Assembly: GCA_964514655.1 (NCBI GenBank)
Contig: CAZEQY010000012.1
Span: forward strand, 1 to 64,000
From: SZAS-7 sp964514655
Lineage (GTDB): Bacteria; Chlamydiota; Chlamydiia; Chlamydiales; FEN-1388
DNA length: 64,000 bases
Reading direction: 5' to 3'
The notes beneath the pieces are model-generated. The model did no database searches. It was not told where the DNA came from and saw nothing but the letters and a program-made list of their open reading frames with translations. Position numbers and translations under genes: made by a program. Positions 8,732-18,800 of the stretch are shown in pieces (positions within the stretch are counted from its first letter, which is position 1; each line of letters starts with the position of its first letter).

Positions 8732-10762
8732 TTACCTTAACAACCCCAAAAATTCTTCTTCGGAGAGAATTTTGATACCGAGCTTTTGGGCTTTTTCGAG
8801 TTTGGAGCCTGCGTCGGAGCCGACTATGAGGTAGTCTACTTTTTTGCTGACGGTATCGCTTGAGCGACCGCCAAAGGAGCGTACCTTTTCTATGGCTTCA
8901 GTTCTGCCCATGGAGCTAAGTGTGCCTGTAATTACCACCATCTTATTGTAAAAGGGGTGGGATTCGTCGTAGGCTACGTGAGCGACCTCGGTGTTTACTC
9001 CAAGATGCTCTAAGGCCTGTAGCTCTTTGCGGTTTTCTTCTTGGCTAAAGTAGTCAACAAGCGATGTTGCTACCTTCTCCCCTACTCCCGGAATCTCCAA
9101 AAGCTCATCCTTGGTCATGTGCATCAGCTTGTGCAGGCTCTTTGTAGTGCTTGCAAGCTCATCCGCCATTTGACTGCCACAGTAGCGTATTCCAAGAGCC
9201 ATAATGAGGCGAGAAAGGGTGGATTTTTTGGCTTTCTCTATACTTTCAAGAAGGTTTTTAATAGACTTTTCTTTAAAACCATCCAACGTGGCAAGATTTT
9301 CTGCTGTGAGAGTAAAAATATCGCTAAACTTCTTTACAAATCCTTTTTTGACAAGTTGCTCCATCACCTTGTCGCCAAGATGCTCAATCTCAAGGCCACT
9401 TTTTGAAGCAAAATGAACAAGCCTTCTTAATATCTGCTCAAAGCAGCCACTCGTGTTAGGACAGCGCCAAGCAACCTCGTGCGGATCTTTCACAACGGGT
9501 GTATGGCAGCTTGGACAAACATGTGGCGGCAGATAGGGCGTTGATGTGCTAGTTCTTTTGTGGCGATCAACTGCTACAACTTTTGGGATTACATCCCCCC
9601 CCTTTTCGATACACACAAAATCACGAGGGCGTATATCTTTACGCTCCACCTCTTCAAAGTTATGTAGTGTTGCTCGCGAGATGCAGCTTCCTGCAAGCTG
9701 TACGGGCTCAAGCTCTGCAACGGGCGTTAGAACCCCTGTTCTTCCTACCTGCACCACTATTTCATTAAGTGTTGTCCATGCCTGTTCTGCTAAAAATTTG
9801 TAGGCAATAGCGCCTCGTGGGTGTTTTCCCGTCGTACCAAGAGATTCAAAAGCAGGCAGGCTATCAACCTTAATAACAACACCATCAATTGCAAAAGGTA
9901 GATCTTCTCGCACCTTCTGGACATCGCTTGCAAACTGCATGATTTCAGCAACAGAATGCAGCTTTCTGAGCGACGGAAATTTCTGCTTTAAAAAGGTGCC
10001 TGGCGTCGGTAGGCCAATGTCAGCAAGAAACTGATGGACCTCATACTGGCTTTTGGGTAGATCTTTACCTATAGTTGCAATGCCATAAAAGACAACAGAA
10101 AGGTCAGTCCTCTTTGCAACTTCTTTTGGGTCTAAAAGCTTCAATGATCCGGCTGCAGCGTTTCGAGGATTTGCCCAAAGAGGAAGATCCTGCATAGCGC
10201 GCTCTTCGTTCATCTTCGTAAAGGCAGCTTTTGGCAAAAACACCTCTCCACGCACTTCAAGACGATCTGGCACCTCTTTTGCCGCAAGGCGTAGCGGCAG
10301 CATTTTTATTGTCTTTAGATTTTGGGTAACATCGCTTCCTACTCGGCCATCACCACGCGTGACAGCTTGCGTCAGCTTGCCATCTTCATAGGTAACGGAT
10401 ATTGCAAGGCCATCGAGTTTAAGCTCGCCACAGTAGGTTACAGATGCTACTTCAAGGAGCTTTTGCATACGTTTATGAAAGTCTTGGACCTCTTGTTCAG
10501 AAAATGCCTTTTCTAATGAAAGCATCACCTGGCTATGAACGACCTCTTTAAAGCCTTCTAGAGGCTTTTCGCCAAGGCGCCTTGTGGGCGATGTTTCAGA
10601 AATCCATTCCGGATGCTTTTGTTCTATTTCTTCAACGCGCTTTACAAGCTTGTCGTAGTCGTCATCAGAAATTTCGGGTCTTGATTCTTGAAAATAGAGC
10701 CTATTGTGATGCCAGACTTCATCACATAAGGCTTCATACTCTTGCTCTGTCAGTTCTTTCAT
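8732..10762 (-). CDS. ligA: NAD-dependent DNA ligase
   Basis: Seals nicks in replication and repair using NAD+. All domains are present in the 676 residues: Ia domain (HHNRLYFQE), adenylation domain with nucleotidyl-acceptor Lys115 in ELKLDGLAISV, OB fold, a four-Cys zinc finger (CPSC...CPNTSGC, about 405-430), helix-hairpin-helix repeats (LGIRYCGSQMADEL; LEIPGVGEKVA) and a C-terminal BRCT domain (MVVITGTLSSMGRTEAIE). Length is typical. The start ATG overlaps the glgB stop in an ATGA, so the two are translationally coupled. Its 3' side borders the intron block; the C-terminus is undamaged. Confidence 0.98.
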   Translation of the reverse strand: MKELTEQEYEALCDEVWHHNRLYFQESRPEISDDDYDKLVKRVEEIEQKHPEWISETSPTRRLGEKPLEGFKEVVHSQVMLSLEKAFSEQEVQDFHKRMQKLLEVASVTYCGELKLDGLAISVTYEDGKLTQAVTRGDGRVGSDVTQNLKTIKMLPLRLAAKEVPDRLEVRGEVFLPKAAFTKMNEERAMQDLPLWANPRNAAAGSLKLLDPKEVAKRTDLSVVFYGIATIGKDLPKSQYEVHQFLADIGLPTPGTFLKQKFPSLRKLHSVAEIMQFASDVQKVREDLPFAIDGVVIKVDSLPAFESLGTTGKHPRGAIAYKFLAEQAWTTLNEIVVQVGRTGVLTPVAELEPVQLAGSCISRATLHNFEEVERKDIRPRDFVCIEKGGDVIPKVVAVDRHKRTSTSTPYLPPHVCPSCHTPVVKDPHEVAWRCPNTSGCFEQILRRLVHFASKSGLEIEHLGDKVMEQLVKKGFVKKFSDIFTLTAENLATLDGFKEKSIKNLLESIEKAKKSTLSRLIMALGIRYCGSQMADELASTTKSLHKLMHMTKDELLEIPGVGEKVATSLVDYFSQEENRKELQALEHLGVNTEVAHVAYDESHPFYNKMVVITGTLSSMGRTEAIEKVRSFGGRSSDTVSKKVDYLIVGSDAGSKLEKAQKLGIKILSEEEFLGLLR

Positions 10763-12924
10763 TGATAGTGAATGCGATATATGGTTGTAGAAAGCGGTGC
10801 AAGGCTAAGCTGCAGCGCATAGGGTGTTTCGTGGTGGTCGTAGAGGATCTTTACAGGCTCTCTTACCTTGCCTGAGCCTCCATAACGGCTATCGTCGGTA
10901 TTGAATATTTCTTCAACGCGCCTTACTCCGCGCGGATACATAACATAGTCGTGATGGTATGTTGGGGTAAAGTTATGTACGCATAAAAGCGTCTGTCCAT
11001 CCCCTTTTCGTAGGTAGCTGATGATGCTATTTTTTTCATCTCTAAAATCTACCCACTCAAAGCCATGAAAGCTAAAGTCATCTGCCCACAGGGCCTTTTC
11101 ATGCAAATAGAGGTGGTTTAGCTCCTTCACACATGTCTGTACACCTCGGTGCGTGGGATATTCGAGTAATAGCCACTCCACTTCTGCTTTACAGTACCAT
11201 TCATTCCACTGGCCTATTTCGCCGCCCATAAAAGTAAGCTTTTTGCCGGGCTGGCACATCAGATAGCTATGTAAAAGGCGCAAGTTAGCAAACTTTTGCC
11301 ACATATCTCCGGGCATTTTGCTTAAAAGACTGCGCTTACCGTGCACAACTTCGTCGTGCGACAAGACGAGCACAAAATGTTCTGAAAAGGCATACAGAAG
11401 CCCAAAAGTAAGGTCATTATGGTGATAAAAGCGGTAGATTGGGTCTTTTTCAAAATAGCGCAAGGTGTCATTCATCCAGCCCATATTCCACTTGAGATCA
11501 AACCCAAGCCCTCCCCATTCAAGCGGCTGAGAGACACCTGTGAAAGATGTTGACTCTTCTGCAATAGTAAGCACGCCAGGATAGTTTGCGTGAATTACCG
11601 AGTTTGCATGCTTGATAAACTCTATAGCTTCTAGATTTTCTTTTCCGCCATATTGGTTTGGTATCCAGCAGCCTTCATCGCGGCCATAGTCAAGATAGAG
11701 CATCGAAGCGACAGCATCAACTCTAAGGCCATCTACATGATAAAAATCTAGCCACATGAGTGCACTTGCAATCAAAAAGTTTTGCACTTCATGGCGGCCA
11801 AAGTTAAAGATAAGCGTGCTCCAGTGTGGGTGTAGACCCTGTCTTGGGTCTGCATGCTCATAAAGACATGTCCCATCAAAACCTGCGAGCGAAAAGTCAT
11901 CTCGCGGAAAGTGACCAGGCACCCAGTCCACAATCACGCCAATGCCATTTTCGTGCATGTGATTAACAAAAAACTGAAAGTCTGTAGGCGTTCCAAAACG
12001 GCTTGTGACAGCAAAAAAGCCTGTTACCTGATAGCCCCAGGATTCATCAAGTGGATGTTCTGCGATAGGCAATAGCTCTACATGTGTATAGCCCATCTCG
12101 CGACAGTAGCTAGAAAGCTGCACAGCAAGCTCGCGATAGTTTAGGAAATGGCCATCTTTTTTCTTCCACGACCCTAAATGCACTTCATATATAGTCATAG
12201 GGCGGTTTTTTCCAAGGTGAAGGCGCTTATGCATCCACTCTTCGTCAGTCCAGCTAAAACGATCTATCTCGGCGACTACAGATGCCGTTTTGGGCCTTAC
12301 TTCACTTGAAAGTGCATAAGGGTCCGATTTTATCGCAAGGGCTCCTGCTTGAGTATGTATTTCAAACTTATATTTCTCCCCTGCTTTTAGGCCGGGTACA
12401 AATAGCTCCCACACACCACAAGCGCCTAAAGAGCGCATTGGGTTTACTCGCCCATCCCAGTGGTTAAAGTCACCCACGAGCGATACGGCTTTCGCGCCAG
12501 GAGCCCACACGGTAAACTTAACGCCATCTACCCCTTGATGGTGAAAGAGCCTTGCACCCATCTGACGATGCAGAGAATAGTGCACGCCTTTACTAAAAAG
12601 ATACTGGTCAAGCTCACCAAAACTTGGCCAAAAGGAGTATGGATCATGGGCAAGAAGGCCGTTATGGTGATAGATGCGATAGTCAGTGCTTTTAAGGGTC
12701 TTGGGAACAAGGTATTCAAAAAGTCCAGCTTCATGAACATTCACAGCCTCTACAACCTGGCCTTGAACTTCCAGGTGTATTTGTGAAGCTTCAGGCTTAA
12801 AGATGCGAATTACCTTATGCTTGTCATCGTGAGTATGTAGACCTAAAACAGCGTGTGGATCATGCCTTGCTGTGTAACTAAGTTTTTCATATATCGCTCG
12901 ACTGTCAGTATTCGTTCGTGTCAT
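10759..12924 (-). CDS. glgB: 1,4-alpha-glucan branching enzyme
   Basis: Introduces alpha-1,6 branches into glycogen; GH13 family, cytosolic. The 721 residues comprise the N1 and CBM48 N-terminal modules (about 1-220; DPHAVLGLH, FTVWAPGAKAVSLVGDFN) and the catalytic barrel with the four GH13 regions: DWVPGHFP, GLRVDAVASMLY (nucleophile Asp), LTIAEEST (acid/base Glu) and VLSHDEVVHGK. The beta-sandwich C-domain follows. It is coupled to ligA downstream and preceded by a gene whose product has a carbohydrate-enzyme-like tail. With glgC in the same window this supports glycogen synthesis; no glgA or glgP is seen here. Confidence 0.98.
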   Translation of the reverse strand: MTRTNTDSRAIYEKLSYTARHDPHAVLGLHTHDDKHKVIRIFKPEASQIHLEVQGQVVEAVNVHEAGLFEYLVPKTLKSTDYRIYHHNGLLAHDPYSFWPSFGELDQYLFSKGVHYSLHRQMGARLFHHQGVDGVKFTVWAPGAKAVSLVGDFNHWDGRVNPMRSLGACGVWELFVPGLKAGEKYKFEIHTQAGALAIKSDPYALSSEVRPKTASVVAEIDRFSWTDEEWMHKRLHLGKNRPMTIYEVHLGSWKKKDGHFLNYRELAVQLSSYCREMGYTHVELLPIAEHPLDESWGYQVTGFFAVTSRFGTPTDFQFFVNHMHENGIGVIVDWVPGHFPRDDFSLAGFDGTCLYEHADPRQGLHPHWSTLIFNFGRHEVQNFLIASALMWLDFYHVDGLRVDAVASMLYLDYGRDEGCWIPNQYGGKENLEAIEFIKHANSVIHANYPGVLTIAEESTSFTGVSQPLEWGGLGFDLKWNMGWMNDTLRYFEKDPIYRFYHHNDLTFGLLYAFSEHFVLVLSHDEVVHGKRSLLSKMPGDMWQKFANLRLLHSYLMCQPGKKLTFMGGEIGQWNEWYCKAEVEWLLLEYPTHRGVQTCVKELNHLYLHEKALWADDFSFHGFEWVDFRDEKNSIISYLRKGDGQTLLCVHNFTPTYHHDYVMYPRGVRRVEEIFNTDDSRYGGSGKVREPVKILYDHHETPYALQLSLAPLSTTIYRIHYQ

Positions 12925-12964
12925 TGTGTGAACCCTCTCAAATTACTACCTACAGTGAATAGGC

Positions 12965-13885
12965 TTATTTCTGAAAATTATCAAGCAGATAAACGTTCTT
13001 AGCACGAATTTTTAGTGTTTGAGGGCAAAAATGTCGGCCCTTTCCAATACGAAAACTTTTAACTTGTTTCTGAAAGACCACTGCAAGCTCATCATCTTGA
13101 GCTGCAACAATCTGCAAACGACGCACCATATTACTTCTAAATTCGATAGAAACTTTATGACCTTTCTGTGTGGTAACATTCAAAAGCGAACCTGAAACAC
13201 ACTCTGAAGGCAGATTTGGTAAGATATGAATGCTATTTTTTTCCTCCTGAAAAAAGAGCGCTCGTATAGACCTAAAGCTGTGCTCTAAAAGCACATAGGG
13301 GCTTTTGCACGTGCTATCAACAACAGGCACTAGATACCCTAGAAAGTCACTATCTACAAGTCGCGGGACAAGCATATGGTGAAAGCCGGCAAGAAAAAGA
13401 TCGTGAATGCTACTTAAACTGCCTTGTTGCATGTTGGCAAAAAGAGATGGCGCATTACCGATTGGTGGATAGTCCTCAAGCTTTGCTACAGATTGTGCAA
13501 GAAAGTACCAAAAAGGCAGTATTTCAAGCATGTTAGAGCGCCTGACAACCTGGGACCACTCTTGAGATTTATCAACACCAAGAAAAAGTCTCTCTCGATC
13601 TCGTGGAATACTTGGCTCTCGGGCTTTTATGTAGTAACGAACAAACCCAGCTGATGAAAAACCTGAGACAATAACTTGTAGGTGCTCTAAGTCCTGCTGC
13701 ACACAAAACTGTTTTAAAGGTCCCTCATGAGAAAAGCGCACCTCTTCTAAAAGCGTATTTGAAGCATCATAGATACAGGCATGCGAAGGAAAGACCTGAC
13801 AAGACTGTAGTGATCCCGGAATCAGGCACCATGTACCCGGAATATGGCTAAAAGGTAGATATCGATATGAGGAAGTAAGCGCCAT
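12965..13885 (-). CDS. Conserved protein of unknown function upstream of glgB
   Basis: 306 residues, no signal peptide or membrane segment. The first part (1-220) has no motif I can name. The last 80-100 residues contain SIHILPNLPSECVSGSLLNV followed by KGHKVSIEFR, which looks like the closing beta-sandwich of bacterial GH95/GH65-type glycoside hydrolases (LPALPxxWxxGSVxGLxARGG). No catalytic barrel is present. It overlaps the mtaB stop (TAATG) and is followed closely by glgB, so it is probably co-transcribed and may act in glycogen metabolism. That role is inference from position and a weak resemblance. Confidence 0.6.
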   Translation of the reverse strand: MALTSSYRYLPFSHIPGTWCLIPGSLQSCQVFPSHACIYDASNTLLEEVRFSHEGPLKQFCVQQDLEHLQVIVSGFSSAGFVRYYIKAREPSIPRDRERLFLGVDKSQEWSQVVRRSNMLEILPFWYFLAQSVAKLEDYPPIGNAPSLFANMQQGSLSSIHDLFLAGFHHMLVPRLVDSDFLGYLVPVVDSTCKSPYVLLEHSFRSIRALFFQEEKNSIHILPNLPSECVSGSLLNVTTQKGHKVSIEFRSNMVRRLQIVAAQDDELAVVFQKQVKSFRIGKGRHFCPQTLKIRAKNVYLLDNFQK

Positions 13886-15126
13886 TAGCCCACCACTTTG
13901 CCAATCAGGCCAGAAGGTGTATTTTCGATAAGCTCTACATCAACAAGTTCATTTGGCCGAATTTCTTTTTCCGGAATATGTACAGAAAGAAAGTTTGCTG
14001 TATGACCATCTTGTTTACTTTCTGTAAGTACTTGCATAGTCCTTCCAACAAATCGAGAGCGCAAGTCAAAGGCAATCTGTTCAGAAAGAGCAAGCACCTG
14101 GGCTTTTCGTGCCTGTATAATGTCGTGAGGCACTTTATTTGGATAAAGAGCAGCGCGAGTGCGAGGCCGCTCGCTATAAGGAAACATATGCACCTTGGCA
14201 AACTTGACCTCTTTCATCACTTCAAGCGTCTCTTCAAAGTCGCGGTCTGTTTCTCCGGGAAAGCCCACGATGATATCTGTTGTAAAGGTAAAGTCCGGAT
14301 CATGAGCAAGTAGGCGCCTCACCGTTTCAAAAAATATCTGACGTGTATACTTACGGTTCATGCGTTTTAACGTAACGTTAGAGCCGGCCTGAAGCACAAT
14401 GTGCATGCTGTGACAGGTGTTTTTGCCATACATGACAGCATCTAAAAGGTCATCATCTACTTCATCTGGGTCGATAGAGCTAATGCGAAGGCGTTTTAAT
14501 CCCGGAACTTTATCAACTGCCCGTACAAGATCAGCAAGACGGCATGTGCCATCAAAATCACCAACATTAATGCCGGTAATAACAACTTCTTTGTAGCCAG
14601 ACGCTACAAGACCCTCTACCTCTTTGAGGATCTCATCGACACCACGAGAGCGAGAGCGGCCCCTTACATAGGGAATAATGCAGTAGGTGCAATACGAGTT
14701 ACAGCCATCTTGCACCTTTACAAACGCACGGGTATGAGAGTCAAAGTTTTTGATTGAAAACTCTGGAACATCCTCTTCGGGCAACAGTATATTGACGAGC
14801 TTTTCTTTGTCTTTATTCGAAACTACCTGACTTACGCCGGAAATTTGCGTTAGAGACTGGGGGTTATTTTCGGCAAGGCAGCCCGTGACAAATACCTTAG
14901 CATCAGGATTTTGTTTGACAAGCTGGCGAACAAGATGGCGAGAATGGCTATCTGCACTTTCTGTAACAGTGCAGGTATTGACGATGCAGACATCTGCTAC
15001 TTCATCGCCCTCTGCCTGCGTATAGCCTAAGGCAAGCAGCTGATCGCGAAAGGCCTGAGCCTCATACTGATTGGTACGACAACCAAGCGCCGACACAGCA
15101 AATTTCTTTTTTTTCGTCTCTTCCAT
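13885..15126 (-). CDS. mtaB: tRNA t6A37 methylthiotransferase (MtaB type)
   Basis: Radical-SAM enzyme that adds a methylthio group to t6A37 of tRNAs. The 413 residues show the order of the family: UPF0004 domain with three cysteines (LGCRTNQYEAQ, VNTCTVTESAD, VTGCLAE) for one iron-sulfur cluster; the radical-SAM motif CNSYCTYCIIPYVRGRSRSR for the other; and a C-terminal TRAM-like stretch (RPNELVDVELIENTPSGLIG). The LGCRTNQYE start and the short TRAM domain favour MtaB over MiaB or RimO. Its stop overlaps the next gene's start. It opens the leftward cluster ending with ligA. Confidence 0.9.
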   Translation of the reverse strand: MEETKKKKFAVSALGCRTNQYEAQAFRDQLLALGYTQAEGDEVADVCIVNTCTVTESADSHSRHLVRQLVKQNPDAKVFVTGCLAENNPQSLTQISGVSQVVSNKDKEKLVNILLPEEDVPEFSIKNFDSHTRAFVKVQDGCNSYCTYCIIPYVRGRSRSRGVDEILKEVEGLVASGYKEVVITGINVGDFDGTCRLADLVRAVDKVPGLKRLRISSIDPDEVDDDLLDAVMYGKNTCHSMHIVLQAGSNVTLKRMNRKYTRQIFFETVRRLLAHDPDFTFTTDIIVGFPGETDRDFEETLEVMKEVKFAKVHMFPYSERPRTRAALYPNKVPHDIIQARKAQVLALSEQIAFDLRSRFVGRTMQVLTESKQDGHTANFLSVHIPEKEIRPNELVDVELIENTPSGLIGKVVG

Positions 15127-15194
15127 CTAACCCTTATAAAAAAAGACTATTTTACGCTAAGCTCCCCTTCAATCCAAGCCAATTTTTTGTAGAT

Positions 15195-15225
15195 TTGACA
15201 AAATTGTTTTTTATGTGGTATGACA
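15195..15225 (+). promoter_or_regulatory. Possible sigma-70-type promoter of the chaperone-like gene
   Basis: A perfect TTGACA (15195-15200) with TATGAC (15220-15225) 19 bases later, ahead of an aagaggag ribosome site and ATG at 15249. The spacing is longer than ideal. A TTG start at 15195 in the same frame was set aside because it falls on this -35 box. Confidence 0.35.
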
Positions 15226-15248
15226 AAGAAAAGAGGAGAAATAAGACT

Positions 15249-15866
15249 ATGACCAAGAATAAAGAAGAGCAAAATGTACAAGATGCTATGCAGCAATTTC
15301 GTATGGCCTATAACAATGGCTATCACCTTCTCCTTGAAGAGCTTAAGAAGAGTAAAAATGAAAATGTAAATGCCTATAAGGCAAAGATTGATGGGCTTAA
15401 AATGCTCGATAATCCAGAAGCATTAAAGAAGTTTCTTGCTGACGGAAAGTCCATTAGCGATGTTTTAGGCTTTTCTCCAGAGGCAATTGATCATTTTTAC
15501 ACAGCCGCTCACAACCTGATTTCACAAAAGCGCTATAAAGATGCAAAAGATGCCTTTTTCTTCTTAGTAACTATAGCCCCACAAGTAAGTGAATGCTGGC
15601 TTGGCCTTGGTCTTGCCTATGGCCAATGTAAAGAAACTGAAGGCGCAATTCACTCATTTCTACGAGCAATTGCACTTAGCCCGCATAGAGCCGACGGCTA
15701 CGTAGCCTTTGCCCGCCTCTTTACAGCCATAAACGACCTTCCGCGCGCCCAAAAAGTGTGCGACATCGGTATGAGCTTTGTAAAAGAGCACGAAAAGCAG
15801 CCCTGGGCCCAAGAGCTTGCAAAAGCCCTAAAGGCCACCAAAGCTGAAATAACCAGCGCCAAGTAA
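15249..15866 (+). CDS. LcrH/SycD-like type III secretion chaperone (TPR)
   Basis: 205 residues resembling class II translocator chaperones. A Lys/Glu-rich N-terminus leads to the signature ISDVLGFSPEAIDHFYTAAH, then at least three TPR units: YKDAKDAFFFLVTIAPQVSECWLGLG, TEGAIHSFLRAIALSPHRADGYV and LPRAQKVCDIGMSF. Such proteins hold hydrophobic translocators or effectors before secretion and act in the cytosol. The ATG is preceded by gaggag and follows a possible promoter. Its stop lies directly against the stop of the giant gene on the other strand, with no spacer. The substrate is unknown; none of its neighbours is an obvious translocator. Confidence 0.8.
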   Translation: MTKNKEEQNVQDAMQQFRMAYNNGYHLLLEELKKSKNENVNAYKAKIDGLKMLDNPEALKKFLADGKSISDVLGFSPEAIDHFYTAAHNLISQKRYKDAKDAFFFLVTIAPQVSECWLGLGLAYGQCKETEGAIHSFLRAIALSPHRADGYVAFARLFTAINDLPRAQKVCDIGMSFVKEHEKQPWAQELAKALKATKAEITSAK

Positions 15867-18800
15867 CTATTGCGCAAAGAGCTTTTCAAGCTGGCTACCA
15901 ACGAAGTCTTTGCGGTCTTGGTGACGGTTTCGCAAGATATCGTCAAGTAGGTGCTTTTTCATCTTTGCATAGTCATTAGCCTTCAACCATTCGTCAAGAT
16001 ATACAAGCTCCTCGTCACTATAGCCTGAAAGCCTTCCATCTAAAAATTTAACCTGTGCGATAAGGCGCTTAAACTCCTCTTTGGTATCAGGTCGAACTTT
16101 ATTTGAAAAATAACCAAATGCACTATAGTCAACTAAGCTTCCAGTGCGAAGATCATAGTATTCCCCAGTGCTGGGAGTATCAGTATCCGCAATATAGTCA
16201 GATAGCGTAAGTGAGCCATCATCATTTATGCGAATAAGCCCTACACGGAACATTGCATCATCAAAAGTTGAGCGCTGGCGAAGAGAAGCCGTTCCCCTTC
16301 TTGAAAGCGGCAAGAAGTTATCATCGAAATGCAGCTTGTCGCTATAGGCAGGGTGTATAGTATCTCGTACAGAGTGATGTTTTTTATCAGGTCTTCGTAC
16401 GGGATAGTATCCAAGCGTTTTTGAAGCAAGCTTTTCATTTTCTGTTTCTAAACAGAGCTCAAGCTCTACTTCTTGCTCCTGTTCTTGCTCTTGTTCAACT
16501 TCTACTTCAACGCCAAGATCCTGCTCAGTTCCTATTCGAGCTACTTTTTCTGTCATGCGGGCAAAAAGTTCTGGGCTATAGGTAATAGATCCAATTGCTG
16601 CTTTTGCCTTTTCTAGGCCTAGGCGTTCTGCCTTTTTCTTCATATCATCAAGATATTCACGTAAGGCATCCTCTGGGCTCATGTCAGCCTTTTTGAGATG
16701 GCTGTGGGTCGCATAGTATTCACCATCTACCGCATAGTGGGCCTCTGGTTTAGAGATCACAAGATCCCTCATCCCCTCACGACCAAAAAGATCTAAGAAG
16801 CCATCTAAAGACTCTAAAGCAAAAAGATCAAGCCTTGCCTCATTTCGTATATGAGTAGGTATATGTTGCACTTTTGCTTTAAAGATCTCATTAGCATCTA
16901 TCTTGGCATCCACGCACCGTGCATGAACAATCGCATCAACCACGGTGAGAATATCTTTAATATACTTTGTAATGGCCATGATAAATCTTTGGGTAGCTAT
17001 ACGGAGCCTTCCCTCTTTCTGGCAAAGCTCGCGAAGACCATCTAGTGCCGATACAGTAAGCAGCGCAAGTGCTCGAGAATCAAGGCGAATGTCTGTTCCC
17101 CTTGTTTGAGACTGGATAAAGAGAAAGCCCGTTTCCTTAAGGCTTCCGGACGCCTCCCCTGTAAAGCCGATAGTATCTGCCGTTTTATGATAGCCTACCT
17201 GCTTAAGAGCCGGATTTGCCTCTATAAGCATCTTGGCCACGTGCTCTGGCGCTTTACTGCCATATGTTCCGGCACCATCGATAATGGCGCTTGTAGCTGT
17301 AAGGTTGAAGGAAGGATTTTGCGGGTCATACAGGATAACATTTTGGTCTTTGGCACGCTTTATAATGCGATAGACCATGCTTGCTTGAATTTTGCCATTT
17401 ATCCTGTTATTCATGCGGAAGTTTGTGTGCAAGGACTCTGCAGCGCCAACCGTTGCAGAAGTACCAGATGTAGCACGAGTCATATCCACAATCTCTTGTG
17501 GACCCATGGAAATGACGTTTCCGCTCGTTTTAAGCTCGCCAAGACGTCGTGACAAGAAGACCTTTACCTTTGAAAGATCTTTGTTAATCTCATCTACTGC
17601 CTTTTGGCTATCAAGGTCACCCAACGTTTTAAACGTCACGCCTGGCAACACTGCCTGTAGCTGCAAAAGCCTTTGGGGCTGTTCTTCTTGGCTTTTAAGC
17701 TCACGTGCCCATTCGTCGAAATCTACAACTGTAATGCCACCTTGTAGATAGTCCTGAATGGTGTAGTTGATCTGCTCCTCGATAGTGCCAAACTTAGCTT
17801 CAGTCTTTTCACCATTACGGCAAACAACCGTTCTTTTGCCATCTTCACTTCGAGAATAGCGGGTATTGCGCTGTTGGTTTAGGGTAAGAGATAGGTACGT
17901 TGTAAACTGCGTTTGTAAGAGGGCAACTTTGTCCTTAAACTTGCCATCACGGCTCTCGATTAGCTGTAAAACAGTTTCGTCTTCGCCTGCAAAGTAGCGT
18001 ACAAGCCCCGCTTCTAGCGCTTGATCACCATCAGCTAGTCTCTTAGCCATAACATCGATTGCTCGCGTGATAGCACTTTGACGCATCTCATCAGAAATTG
18101 CCTGCTGAAGGTTATCCTTAAGCCCAAGTTCTTTATCTTCAAGAAGCACATCATATAACTCTAAGGATGTATCGATCATGAAAGAAGGAATCAAGTGAGA
18201 GCCAACGCCAAGATCTAACACAATCTTTTGCTTTGGTGCATTTGGCCCATCAAATTCGTCCATGTTGCGCACGCCTTTGTTTGCAAGCAGCACCAAGATT
18301 TTTTGGAGGTAGTGATGGTGCTCCTTAACAACGTCGCTTGGAGGAACGCCTTGCAGCCTCATCTCTAGTAGGTCCTGAGAGAGCTTCCAGAACTTTTCTT
18401 CAAGTAGAGGTAGCGATGTGTAGTCAGTAACAACACAACCCTTATTTGTGATTGTTGCAAGAAGGTCCTCGTACATACCCTTGAAGATAGAAGCTTCTTG
18501 AGACTTATCCTTGACATATTCTGTCTTAGTAAGAGCCATCCTCATATTAAAGCGTAGAGCAAAGACACTAATACCAAAGAGGTTACCAAGAACTTCCTTG
18601 TACTGATCAAGTGTCTGCTGGTATAGCTGTGGAAGCACGTTTTGAATAATAAGGTTTTTGCCATTAGCCTTTAGCAATGCCTGCAAAAGACCAAGAACTG
18701 ATGTTTTTCCTGCAGCAGTAGGCGCTTGCACAACGGCATATGGGTCGTTTACAAGCATCTGAAGAAGCTGCAGCTGATCCAAGCCGGCATCTAGGTTCTT

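Noticed and set aside
8382..8834. A plus-strand frame of 150 codons across the ligA end and intron fragment
   Set aside because: It crosses the outer intron's 3' end, the third intron fragment and the ligA 3' end read on the wrong strand.
15195..15248. TTG start for the T3SS chaperone-like gene (18 more residues)
   Set aside because: The TTG forms part of TTGACA, a likely -35 box, and the ATG at 15249 has a good ribosome site.
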